NCBI GenBank assembly: GCA_025526935.1
Contig: JAHLKD010000062.1
Span: 124,001 to 188,000, forward strand
Source of the DNA: Cladochytrium replicatum
Lineage: Eukaryota; Chytridiomycota; Chytridiomycetes; Cladochytriales; Cladochytriaceae
Direction of reading: 5' to 3'
DNA: 64,000 bases
Below, in pieces: positions 34,001 to 43,844 of the stretch (positions are counted from its first letter, which is position 1; every line of letters begins with the position of its first letter). Made by a program: the position numbers and the translations under genes. A model generated the notes under the pieces. It did not search any database, was not told the DNA's origin, and saw nothing but the letters and a program-made list of their open reading frames with translations.

Positions 34001-35104
34001 TCAATTACTTACCATCTGGAGTTCCACATCTTCTTCATCCTCATCTTCGCTCGAATCAAACATGGATCCAGGGACATATTCGACAACAGCGTTGTAATGG
34101 TTTCGGCGATGGTAGCTCAGCCGAATGGTCTGATCACAGTTCCCACCATCGACGCTCATGTTTTCCGCCTTGGACACAGATGGTTCGATTACCAAGGGTT
34201 CTGTTAAACCAGAAATTCAGCATTCCGGGTTTTGTAAAGTTTGATTCCAAACGGTATTACCACAATGGAACTGGTATATCTCGATCCGACGTCCAAACAC
34301 GTCAGCGATCGCCTGGATCTCACAATGGTTTCCAAACTCGCTCTGTCGGCGCTTTCGCGCGCAGTACCGCGCGAGCCCGCTGAACTCGTCGACATCGGTG
34401 CACGCCTCGGTGATGAAGGGGGCAAAGTACTCTGCACGGCGCTCGATCTCGTCGATGCAGCTGCTTCTGATGATTTCATGGTTGGCCTCGTCGCCGGTGA
34501 CAACAAGGGCTTTTTTGGAGGGGGCACACAAGGAAACATGTGTGTGTGAGTGTGGGAAAAGTTTCGGCACAAGTGGCAAAACAAAACAAAACTTACCCAC
34601 TGACCGAAACAAGCACGCACCGTCTTCCTTCACCCTCACGATCCGCAAACCCTTCTCCCTCATCCATGCTCCGAACCCGCGCTCGTCGACCCAGGCGCCC
34701 ACGGAACTCCGTCCCATCGGATGCTCGTCCGCGGAATTATAACCATTCACGCCCATCGCGTCAAACTCATCCGCAAACAACTCCGTGTCGTCGTCTTCAA
34801 AGAGAAAAATCGAGTCGGTCTCAGTCGATAACGCCGGTGTGGACACGGCCGGGGAGCGTGAGGAAGTGGCTGCGGCGAGGTAGTCGGCCGCGGGCGGGAT
34901 CAGAGGCGGCTGCTGCTGCTGCTGCTGCTCGGGGTCCACGAGTGTCACGTCGAGGCTCGCGGGGCCGGTGTCGAGGAGGGGTAGTGGGGTGGGATGGAAG
35001 ACGGCGGGGGCACTGCTGGGACGGACCTTGGAGGAGCGGGGGGACATCACGCCCGACAGAGCGGATTCGAGACGAACTCGACCTAACTCGGTTCCTTCAC
35101 GCAT
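34001..35104 (-). CDS. OTU-domain deubiquitinase
   Basis: Exons, high to low: 35104-34597, 34509-34261 and 34200-34001, for 318 residues. The first 130 residues are disordered, with a poly-Gln run (the CTG repeat near 34915). The OTU domain then begins: GLRIVRVKEDGACLFRSV carries the catalytic Asp161 and Cys164. HEIIRSSCIDEIERRAEYFAPFI follows, then GNHCEIQAIADVFGRRIEIY. The catalytic His287 lies in LSYHRRNHYNAVV. This order and the spacing resemble the OTUD5 type, which cleaves ubiquitin chains. The C-terminus is acidic (SSEDEDEEDVELQM). The last codons VSN and the stop come from reading through GTAAGT at 34012, which may be a donor, so a small further exon is possible. Confidence 0.88.
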
Positions 35105-35755
35105 GGTCGTTTTGGACGGTCTTGTTGGTTCTAGGTGATTATGTATACACTATTGGTTTGTTGGTGTATGATCTAGTTCTTGGAGAAATGCAATAGGTGA
35201 GTGTTTTGATACGATCTGAGTTGCAACTGCAGCTGCACTTGCATAAGGTGAATCTTTTTGGTTCGTCGTTCGTACGGAGGGAATGTGCTGGAAAGTTCAG
35301 TGGATCACGATCCAAAGAAATGCGAACGCTTTATTGGCGCATACTTGTGATTAAAGTTACGGCGCGGAGAAGGCCCAAGAATAATCCTAATGTTCCCGAT
35401 TTAGATCTTCCTACTGATTGACCAACCAGACATTTGGGTGAGCGAGTTAACTGCTACTTTTGAGTAGCTATGGATGGATATGTATATTCTAAACGACAAT
35501 AATGATATGAACAAAAAAGTTCAGAAGCCGTTGCGGCGAGCCGCAAAACAGCTCTGCTTTAGATCTGTTCTTGGGGCGAGATCTGATTTAGGTGATTGTC
35601 GGAAGATGGTTGGCAGTCTTAAGTCAACATTATATCCGAGAAAGCGAAATGGCGATTGGTGGTTTGGGTTACGGCAATTGGTGTCGGTTGTCATTTGGAG
35701 GAGATTGGACACATATTTTGTGCACACATTTCAATGGATAGGATAAATGGTGATA
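35105..35755. other. Intergenic region
   Basis: 650 bp between the divergently placed OTU start and the 3' end of the 35756-36544 gene. One plus-strand frame (35474-35746) has 90 codons but no recognisable content. No RNA gene is seen. Confidence 0.4.
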
Positions 35756-36544
35756 TTAGCCCTCTTCCTCGCGATCGTACTTAGACTCCTGGTGGATGAT
35801 CTGCTCCACAATACGACCGATGCGCGCAGCAACTTCCAAAGCTTGCACTCTGGTTCGCTCTTCGACCTCCTCCCAGACACTCGGAGTCCCGTAGCCAATG
35901 TTCAGGACAGCGCCAACGAGTTCAGCATCAAGGCTGTCCAAGGCAGCGTCATCGGTGTCAACGAGGTATGCGAATAATTTAGTCTGGATGAGTTTGTCAG
36001 CGAAAGACCATGACGGGTCGATTCTGAGAGTAAGGCCGGCTGTGCAGGCGAAGCCCGATGCGATGCTACGAGAAGTGGGAATGTGGGTCGTTTCGATAAC
36101 ACGGGGAGAGGTCGAAGGGGTTGGTGAGCGGGAGATGGGGATGCCGAGATGCTTCTTGCTGCGACGCTTGGTCTTCTGGCGGCGGTTGTTGCGCAGGGCC
36201 GATTTTCGCTCTAGGTCAGAGGAGCTGGCTTCGTCTTCCGAGAGGGAGTTGACCGAAGGCGGACGGGAGGACTGCTTGACAGGTGCAGGTGCGACAACAG
36301 TCGGAGCGCTGGCGAACCGGACGCGGGTTTCCTTTTGGGCTGGAGAAGGGGCTTCGACGTGCGGAACGAAGCGGAGAGGCGAAGAGGAGGGCTGGTGGTT
36401 TACGTCCTTCCTGGCGGTTAAGAATGGCGCACCCGTGGACTTGCTGTTGTTGTTGTGATTGGAGACACGTTTGACGGAAAGAGAGGGGGCAAACTGCTGC
36501 TGAATCCTCCCCCGGATAGAGTGCACCAAATTCAGGATAGACAT
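35756..36544 (-). CDS. Unknown-family protein, paralogue 1 of an IDPSW pair
   Basis: This 262-residue single-exon ORF starts MSILNLVHSIRGRIQQQF. The first 160 residues are disordered and basic, with Ser/Pro stretches and a nuclear-signal-like NNRRQKTKRRSKKHLGIPIS. The C-terminal 95 residues look folded: GLTLRIDPSWSFADKLIQTK, then LFAYLVDTDDAALDS, then VGAVLNIGYGTPSVWEEVEE. The same plan, length and motifs occur in the plus-strand gene at 42343-43128. I know no family with these motifs. The ATG chosen is the first that gives the MSI start shared with the paralogue; an upstream in-frame extension (to 36589) is not conserved. Confidence 0.7.
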   Translation of the reverse strand: MSILNLVHSIRGRIQQQFAPSLSVKRVSNHNNNSKSTGAPFLTARKDVNHQPSSSPLRFVPHVEAPSPAQKETRVRFASAPTVVAPAPVKQSSRPPSVNSLSEDEASSSDLERKSALRNNRRQKTKRRSKKHLGIPISRSPTPSTSPRVIETTHIPTSRSIASGFACTAGLTLRIDPSWSFADKLIQTKLFAYLVDTDDAALDSLDAELVGAVLNIGYGTPSVWEEVEERTRVQALEVAARIGRIVEQIIHQESKYDREEEG

Positions 36545-36921
36545 TGCGGATCGGGATATGGGAATGGAACGGGATTCAGAGCAGAGCACGGCAGGCAGAC
36601 CTCAAGAATTTGAATGAGTCGGCGAAAACACAAAGTTTTGGCCGCGGCAAGCGAGAATTTGAGAATTTGTGGAACCTAAAAACTGAAAAATATCGCGCAA
36701 TCCTAGTTTCAATTTCAGATTATTAATACTGGAAAGTAATCAGATATTAGCTGCTTGATTCAATTGCTCGATTCAATAGATCGTAAACCGAAACCCAGCA
36801 AAGATAATGAAACGAAAACAGCGAAACCCAGGAAAGATAATAAATCGCAAAAATCATAAACGCAATTAATGAGGGAGACCAGATCCTCTGCCACTGCAGG
36901 TCTAATGAGAACCACTCATTT
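36545..36921. other. Intergenic region with short A-rich direct repeats
   Basis: It contains two copies of a GAAACCCAG(C/G)AAAGATAAT unit (36790-36842) in AT-rich DNA. No gene is seen. Confidence 0.5.
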
Positions 36922-36992
36922 TGCAAAGGCCGGGAATCGAACCCGGGTCTGCCGCGTGGCAGGCGGCAATTCTACCACTGGACCACCTTTGC
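36922..36992 (-). tRNA. tRNA-Gly (GCC)
   Basis: This 71-nt cloverleaf on the minus strand has acceptor stem GCAAAGG/CCTTTGC and anticodon loop CTGCCAC (anticodon GCC). The B box is GGTTCGATTCC. There is no intron. It is identical in sequence to the tRNA-Gly at 53830-53900. A LINE-B tail begins about 35 bp from its 5' end. Confidence 0.95.
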
Positions 36993-37025
36993 TATGAAAA
37001 TTTTAAATGCGTTGCATTATTATAT

Positions 37026-37250
37026 TTTTAACTTTTCTTTTCATTATTTTTTCTCATCTGTTTTATGCACCTTAGTATCTGTGGGTAGCCACAGGTTTGA
37101 GTTTAATTTCTCTGTTTTTCTTTGTTGCTTTTCCCTTATGCTGCGCGCGCTTCCCTTTGTTCTGGTCCACGACCATCTAGTAAGGCACTTTGGGTGTTGT
37201 TTATTGTTGCGCATCGAACCTGCAAAATGAATAAATAATGTTCAAAAGAA
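37026..37250 (+). mobile_element. LINE-B 3' fragment upstream of tRNA-Gly
   Basis: Similarity to the LINE-B 3' UTR starts at TTTTTAACTTTTCTTTTCAT. It includes GTAGCCACAGGTTTGAGTTT, CTGCGCGCGCTTCCCT and GGCACTTTGGGTGTTG, and ends at AATAAATAATGTTC plus an A-rich stretch. The copy is 5'-truncated and faces away from the tRNA gene at 36922-36992. Confidence 0.8.
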
Positions 37251-37611
37251 AGTAGTTTCAAGTTTCTAAGTAAATTTACCAGATCAAGTTACAAGAATTG
37301 CTGATAGCTAGCGGGTTGGCGTATAGTTGTGCTGTGTTGCACGCTTGCCATCGGCATATTTTGTGGTGTGCGGAAAATTCGTCCAGACCACACGCAAGAT
37401 TGTTCGGTCAATAAGCTACCGCAGTTTTCTGGGCATGAAGAAACTAGGATGAACGCCCTTGCAAAATGACCGTTATTTTTGCAGCATAAAAATAAAGCAA
37501 AAGCGCTTTCGACCGAGCCAAAACTTTTATTTGGGGGAAAAAGAGGCACACAACTGACATCCATCTAGAGCAACATAACCCGAAACACACAAAAGAAAGG
37601 CAATGTTTCCC
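37251..37611. other. Gene-free stretch with 3' flank of the IDH gene
   Basis: 361 bp. The part nearest 37611 is presumably the 3' UTR of the isocitrate dehydrogenase gene. Nothing else is recognised. Confidence 0.4.
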
Positions 37612-39381
37612 TCACAGGTTGTTGATCACTTCGTCAGTGAACTCGGTGTTTGAAGCCTTGCCACCCAAGTCACCTGTGCGGTACTGAAAACAACGTGAAG
37701 AAAAATGAGCACGATCAGTCAAAAATCAAACAACTTGATTACCTTTCCGTCTGCGATGGTCTTGAGAACAGCAGCGTGGATCTTGTCACCGTGAGCATCC
37801 ATTCCCATATGCCTCAACATCATGACAGCGGAAAGAAGAAGTGCGGTTGGGTTCGCCTTGTCCTTTCCGGCAATGTCGGGGGCAGTACCGTGGACCTATT
37901 CAGTCACACACAACAAAAGATGAGCTCTCACCATAGACACAAGTCTTTTGGTGCACGTACACTCTCGAAGATGCTGGCCTTCTCGCCAATGTTGCCACTG
38001 GGCGTGAGACCGAGACCGCCGATGAGACCAGCGCACAGGTCACTGAGAATGTCACCGTACAGGTTAGGCATCACGAGAACGGTGTCGGAGTAGAGTGTAG
38101 GGTCTTGGACAATCTGGAAAGGCAAACATGAGTTCAGCTATGCACCCTATACCATTTGAAATTTTGGTTTACCCTCAGGCAAGTCCTGTCAAGAAGCTCC
38201 TGCTCGATGGTCACGTCTGGGAAGTCACGGGCCATGTCCTGTGCAACGGACAAGAACAAACCGTCGGACATTTTCCTGCAATCTCACGTTCACCACTCGG
38301 GTCTGATACAGCTGTTTAAGGCTACATACATGATGTTGGCCTTGTGCACGACCGTGACTTTGTTACGGCCGGTTGACCGTGCGTGTTCGTAGGCGTACTT
38401 TACGCAGCGGCGCGATGCCTGCTCAGTAATCAACTTAATAGACTGAACCACACCAGAAACGACCTAAACAAGTGATTAAATATTACACAGCTAAAGTTAA
38501 AACATGTCGCGGATTCGAATACCTCGTGTTCAATTCCTGAGTACTCTCCCTCTGTGTTCTCACGGATCAACACAGTATCGACATTGTCAAAGGGGGTCTT
38601 GTATCCGACGATCGATTTGCATGGACGAACGTTGGCGAAGAGGTCAAATGTTCTACGGCAGATACGTTAGTTTTCAAAATGGTGAGTTTTTCGTGACATT
38701 TTAGATACCTTCTAAGCGTGAGGTTCAATGAAACGTGACCCTTTCCAATGGGAGTTGCAAGAGGACCTTAATTTTCACTCTTCAGTCAAAGCCGATGCCA
38801 AAAGCAGGGACTGGCCAACCTTTGAGAGCAACCTTGTTGCGGTTGATGGACTCGAGCGCGTCATCCGGGATGGCTGTCTTTCCGTCCTTGATGATCGGAG
38901 TGACGTTGGCCTCCTCCCATGCAACTGGAACCTGTAATGCAACATATTAGTTTCGCCTGTGCGGACACGATAAGCGTCTTCAGCAACGCGAAAGCTCACA
39001 TCAGCGGCAGCGAAAATCTTCTGAACGCTACGAGAGATTTCGGGCCCAATACCGTCGCCGGGAATGAGGGTCACCATGCGTTTTCCGTCCTGCAATCAAG
39101 TTTGTTTTGGACCACTCGTTAAAAAGATATTCCACAAACGTGCGTTTCAACGTACATTGGTGTAAACTCCCTCGCCAGCTGTGGAGAAGTCCCTTGCGAA
39201 GACTGCCGAGGATGGACGGAGGATGTGGGAAGGTGAGGCGATCTGAAGAGGATTTATCATTTAGGATGTGCGATGCGAAGCCAGGTCTTTCGGGCTTCTT
39301 TTAGCTGCTTTTAAGTCCTCTGATTGCAGCCTTCCGTACCTTTGCGATGCCGAGGCCAGTCTTGGATACGAAGCGGGACAT
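37612..39381 (-). CDS. IDH2: Isocitrate dehydrogenase [NAD], IDH2-like catalytic subunit, mitochondrial
   Basis: Eleven exons, high to low: 39381-39340, 39242-39156, 39089-39000, 38931-38820, 38766-38709, 38652-38523, 38463-38330, 38275-38173, 38113-37961, 37895-37743 and 37683-37612. They sum to 1134 nt, 377 residues, in frame. [14 protein letters not shown] and the next 25 residues form a mitochondrial presequence. The enzyme oxidises isocitrate to 2-oxoglutarate in the TCA cycle. Motifs include [75 protein letters not shown] and [17 protein letters not shown]. The Ser of EYSGIEH and the Arg of LIREN, needed for isocitrate binding, are present, which suits a catalytic rather than a regulatory subunit. 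Confidence 0.93.
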
Positions 39382-39903
39382 GGTGAGTATGATTTGGAAA
39401 TCGGGTGCTGGTTCCCGGAGACTGTGGTGCCAGAAAATGAATTACCAAGCCAACAAACCTGAAAAATCGAAAATCAGGCAAATTGGCAGATCATTTGCAG
39501 AGAGATAATAGCGATGAGGACGATGAGGACGTACGAAAAGTCTTCGTCGAGTGATGAGAGGCTCGATCGCTGGGAGATTCAGGCATTGCAGTCAAGCTAC
39601 TTATTATTAGGCTCTGCAGCCAGAGAGACCTGTGCAACAAGTTCACAAGCGCACTTTATTCCAAAAGCTTTTGGAGAGCTTGATTTTCATCCCATTACTT
39701 TCACTACTGGCAATATATCTCGTTGCCATGTCTCCCTCTCATTATTAGCCTGAGCATAAAAAGGTGCGCCTTCCCAAACCCAAACGCGTCTGCGCTATTC
39801 ACCAGGACCTCTCCTCTTTTCTGAACTATTCCGCCTCATTTCGACGTGTTCGCAAAGCGATTCATAAGATCTTCACCTCAGAATATCATACACGAATATC
39901 GCA
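39382..39903. promoter_or_regulatory. Divergent intergenic region
   Basis: 522 bp between the divergent starts of IDH2 (minus) and the polytopic membrane protein (plus). CATAAAAAGG at about 39756 could be a TATA-like element for the plus gene. No coding signal is seen. Confidence 0.35.
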
Positions 39904-41380
39904 ATGTCACGAAACGCGTCGTTCGTGCCAGATCGCCAGCTGTACATCAATCCAGTCTACCAACCCTCAGCCGGACCTGGAACTGCAGAGGCCGGGTGGA
40001 AGTGTAAATCTGATGTCCACATTGCGGTTTTGAACGTCTTGAAGCGAAGTGAGTCGATCTTGACGTGATCCCGAAGCTTCCACTTAACCATCTCAAAAGC
40101 TTTCGCGAGGAAGCTATACCTGTTCCAGGCTCTGATCGAGATCGTCGAAGGAGGGCTGTTTGCAACAATATGCCAGGTGCTGTTGAGCATAGATCGTGTG
40201 GCCTTCTTGCAACCGTCAATGATGTAAGTTGAGAAAGATCCGCATGATATCGCCAGATCCTAATGAATGTTCACAAATTTAGATGGATTCTCCTGTGCAT
40301 TATCCCTTTGGTCCTCTGGTTTATCGCACTCCGATGCTACGAGCAGTTTGTGTTGGCTGGAACCCGGCGACAAGTGGTCCGAGCGTTGTCATATTACTTC
40401 TGGAGCCTGACAACCTTTGGATGGATCCTCCTCACCATAAGTGAGTTAGTATTCGAGGGTAACCGAATCAGATGATAATCCTCTCTGTGTCTAGCTTTGG
40501 CTGGAATGTACTCCGCCTCTACTTCCATTGGTTTATCGATCAACCCAACCCCTTACCTCTGGTACAGCACATATCTTGCAAGCTCTGTTATGATCTTGCT
40601 CGCCTTCTCGGATGTCCACGCGAAATCCCAGAAAGTGACGCTCTTTTTCCGCTGGTATGGATTTGACTCCCAATCTGAAACACTGCATCTGATTCGACAG
40701 CTTTGCCGCAGGATGAGCATTCTGATACAGATTCTGGTGCTGCTTTTGATCATTCTCCTTCCAATGACGATCCCATTGGTCGGTCGGATAATGCTCGGAT
40801 CGATCGAGCCTGCGTTCATCACTTCATTGGTCGTGATCATCAACGTTGTGGGTTGCTACTTCCTTTACGCCCGGAACCTTGCTCTGCTGGACCAGCTGGT
40901 GAACGCAAGCGTTGAGGCTACCGCAGACGAAATTGACTTGCTCACGCTGAATCTTCTTCAAATAACAAAACCTCGATGCCTCGGAACGGGTCAACGGCGT
41001 AAGTGAATAAACATACATTAGTATTAGCATACGATGCTTACCATGTTTCAGTCAACCTTTCCGTCTTCAACTCTGTTCAGAAGCACTCCAGCAATGACTT
41101 CAGTCGATGGAAAGATACTGCTTTTGTGCCCGAGGTCATTCCACCGCCCTACAGCCACTCATTTGAGGCGGCAAGTGAGCACGAGGCTGCGTTTGCAAGA
41201 GCTTCGGTGGTTGCCGCGACTCTAATCTCAAGCAACTGGAGCCTTTTTGTCGAGTGCTTTGTCAAAGTCGCCATTGAACGCGAGCTGGTCTCGCTCCTGG
41301 AAGATGATGACGATATCGACAGTGCACCGCTGGAATCGATGGTCGTTGATATGAGCTGCGGTGCTCCCCACGGAGTCTGA
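39904..41380 (+). CDS. Polytopic membrane protein of unknown family
   Basis: Exons are 39904-40048, 40100-40223, 40283-40440, 40495-40998 and 41052-41380, for 419 residues. The first 50 residues are soluble (MSRNASFVPDRQLYIN). At least six hydrophobic segments follow: GGLFATICQVLLSIDRVAF, WILLCIIPLVLWFIAL, SYYFWSLTTFGWILLTI, WYSTYLASSVMILLAFSDV, ILIQILVLLLIILLPM and FITSLVVIINVVGCYFLYA. The C-terminal 120 residues look cytosolic and end in an acidic stretch (LLEDDDDIDSAPLES). The arrangement, with a basic loop before the fifth segment, could suit a seven-helix receptor, but no receptor motif is visible. All joins keep frame. It is divergent from IDH2. Confidence 0.65.
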
Positions 41381-42342
41381 AAAGATATCGTTGAGGACGA
41401 ATCTTTGTTCGCCAATCCGAGACTTCAATACTATCTGGAAGCTATCCTTTAATTTATTGCACTGTTTTTGCTTCCAACACTTTGACTGTTTTTGCTACTT
41501 GCTGCTTTTGCGCTGAATCTGACATCATTTGCTTACTCTTCGTAAAAGTACCGAAAAGAGATTATTGATAAACCGTTTGTGCCTCAGAGATGACGGTAAC
41601 GAGTGCTTTGCCAATCATCAGCACCCTAGGCCGCTTGCGCCTTCCCCGATGATTGAGGAATTATGATTGTAATTGATCAAGATGACTCTCCTGATGTCTC
41701 AAAAAGATGGTTCGAAACAGTAGGAGGGGTTGAAACATCTATCGAACCCTTCCGAAAGTATGTTTTCTCTTGAGTTCCAGCTATTCAGCATCATAAGTTT
41801 GGTTCAGCCCCAAAACGAATGATCCGGGTCAACAGAGCTCACCACAGAGAATATTTGAAGGTAAACAGGTATCTCCGAGCTCGGTCGACAAGTTGCGCCG
41901 TCGATCCAAAATCTGTGTTTCAGGATCATGGTACAAAATTTGAAATGGACTGGGCGTCCCAAGTACACAAGTATGATTGGTAATAGAGTGTATGAAGAGG
42001 CTGAAAGCATGATTAGAAAAAAATGAAGTGGCACCTGTTGACTTGGTGTTCACCTTTTTTCACCCACCAACATGTGCAACCACCACACGATCCGCAAGAT
42101 GGCAGCCAGCGTGCGTCCGTCCGGTGCTGCGACGATCCATTTATATCAATATCAATATCAATATCGATATCAATATCAAAATCAATATTATTAATATCAT
42201 TTTTATTATTGCATCCCGTGACCCACTCTATCCGTCACGTGTCCCAATGCATTTTCAATAAATTCTCCTAAATTCCAATAAATTCGCCAAAAGTCTCCTC
42301 GTTGCCTCCGTGGAATCTCCGCTCCTCCAGACTGATTCCAAA
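41381..42342. other. Gene-free stretch with a short ATCAAT repeat
   Basis: About 960 bp. At 42136-42200 there is a hexanucleotide repeat (TATCAA units, imperfect). The last 40 bp are the 5' leader of the next gene. Nothing else is recognised. Confidence 0.5.
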
Positions 42343-43128
42343 ATGTCCATATCTCAAGTCGTCATATCGTTGCGCGGAAAGCTTCTCCACCATTTCCCCT
42401 CGTCGCCTGCTGGTGCCCAAACTCCCCCCATGAAGCCACCTCCCACCCCTCAGCAGCACGCCCAACCTACTCCTCATCACCATCCTATAACACGGACTCC
42501 CTCCCCTTGCCAACCTCACCAAACTCACCGCGCTCGCGCAATCTCACCGTCGCCCATGCCCTCTTCCTCAACGCGCAAAACTTTGGAAGTCTTTGCGATG
42601 GACCTGGACGACGACGAAGTCCATTTCGCCGAAGACGAACGGGACTCGTCCCACAATCACACCCGTAAACGCCAGAGTCGCCCTCGCAAGTCCAAGAATC
42701 TCGGTATCCCTCTCGCGCCTTCGGAGAAAACCGTCCATCGATACGGCGACCCTGCGGTCATCCCGCATGAAAACCACCCACGTCTCGCGAAGCGCAGGCT
42801 CTCGGATGGTTTCGCAGTCGGACAGTACCAGGTTATGATCGACCCGTCTTGGACCTTTGCGGATAAAATAATTCATACGCGTTTGCTCACCTTTGCACTC
42901 TCTCTGCCTCACTCTACACCCGAAACAGTCGTTCCCGGTGATATCCCGGTACTCACGGACGCTCAGATCATCAAAGCCTTGCTTGTTGTTGGATACGGCA
43001 CCGAAGATCGCTGGATCAAAGTCGCTTCTGTTCTCGGTGCGGAAACTTACGTTCACTTTATTCAGACGCGTGGGGAGGAGATCGTTCACCGCCTTATGAC
43101 TGAAGATGGATTTGGTGGCGAGGGATAA
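42343..43128 (+). CDS. Unknown-family protein, paralogue 2 of an IDPSW pair
   Basis: This 261-residue single-exon ORF starts MSISQVVISLRGKLLHHF. It shares a plan with the minus-strand gene at 35756-36544: the MSI..V.S.RG start, a disordered Pro/His/Ser-rich middle, a basic box RPRKSKNLGIPL (KKHLGIPI in the other), and the folded end. That end reads QYQVMIDPSWTFADKIIHTR, LLTFALSLPHS, then IIKALLVVGYGTEDRWIKVA. An acidic stretch (MDLDDDEVHFAEDERD) occurs only here. Product unknown. Confidence 0.7.
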   Translation: MSISQVVISLRGKLLHHFPSSPAGAQTPPMKPPPTPQQHAQPTPHHHPITRTPSPCQPHQTHRARAISPSPMPSSSTRKTLEVFAMDLDDDEVHFAEDERDSSHNHTRKRQSRPRKSKNLGIPLAPSEKTVHRYGDPAVIPHENHPRLAKRRLSDGFAVGQYQVMIDPSWTFADKIIHTRLLTFALSLPHSTPETVVPGDIPVLTDAQIIKALLVVGYGTEDRWIKVASVLGAETYVHFIQTRGEEIVHRLMTEDGFGGEG

Positions 43129-43844
43129 TGCAGAAAACTTCCCAATATCGTTTTGTTTCTGCTTCCTTCAAGTGGGAACTGCAACCGCAACCCATGCACA
43201 CCAGGGCTTTTTGCTGATACCCGACACTTTTTGTGATGCTATCTTGTACAGAACATTGCGGAGATGGAGCACAGCCAAGTGAAAACACTCACACAATGGC
43301 AATGATTCGAATTGTTTGAGAGTATTTGTTTCGAGAAGAAACCTTGTTTTTTCGTTGAGCATCTCTCACTTATTGATACGTTCTTCTGTTTTAACCGAAT
43401 GTTGGATCGATCTGTTATGCGATCCACCGCGTGATGATTTACGATTAAAGAAGTTTGCGCTTCAATGAACATCATGGAGCAAGCAAATCTCGATGCCCTT
43501 ATGGTCATCTCCAGTGCCAACTCGAGCTCCAATTCCTCCAAGCTTTGCCTGCTGACCTCCCCAACACGTTCCAGACAGCTCCTTCAACACCAATTCCTCT
43601 CATACGCGGGCTCACTCTCACTGTCCTATCTCCACCCGCTGGAGACAACACGTTTCCGATTGGCATCACAGGACTCGCTCTAAAGTCTCCGCTGTCTTCA
43701 ACGCTGTTCCTGCAGCTCCCCCCTCTGCTTCGCCGCAAAGTGCTCCAAACACCAAAGTCTGAGCCTGAGAGCACTTCACCCTCGCCAGTCTCGAACCAGT
43801 GCGCGCCTGCACCATTGTCATTTCCATTCTAGGACGATAATAGA
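43129..43844. other. Gene-free stretch between convergent genes
   Basis: 716 bp. Overlapping open frames of 60-125 codons exist on both strands near 43455-43832 but none is recognisable. It probably holds the two 3' UTRs. Confidence 0.35.

Noticed and set aside
42136-42200. ATCAAT repeat as a telomere-like or centromere signal
   Set aside because: Only about ten imperfect units in an ordinary intergenic region; a plain short tandem repeat.
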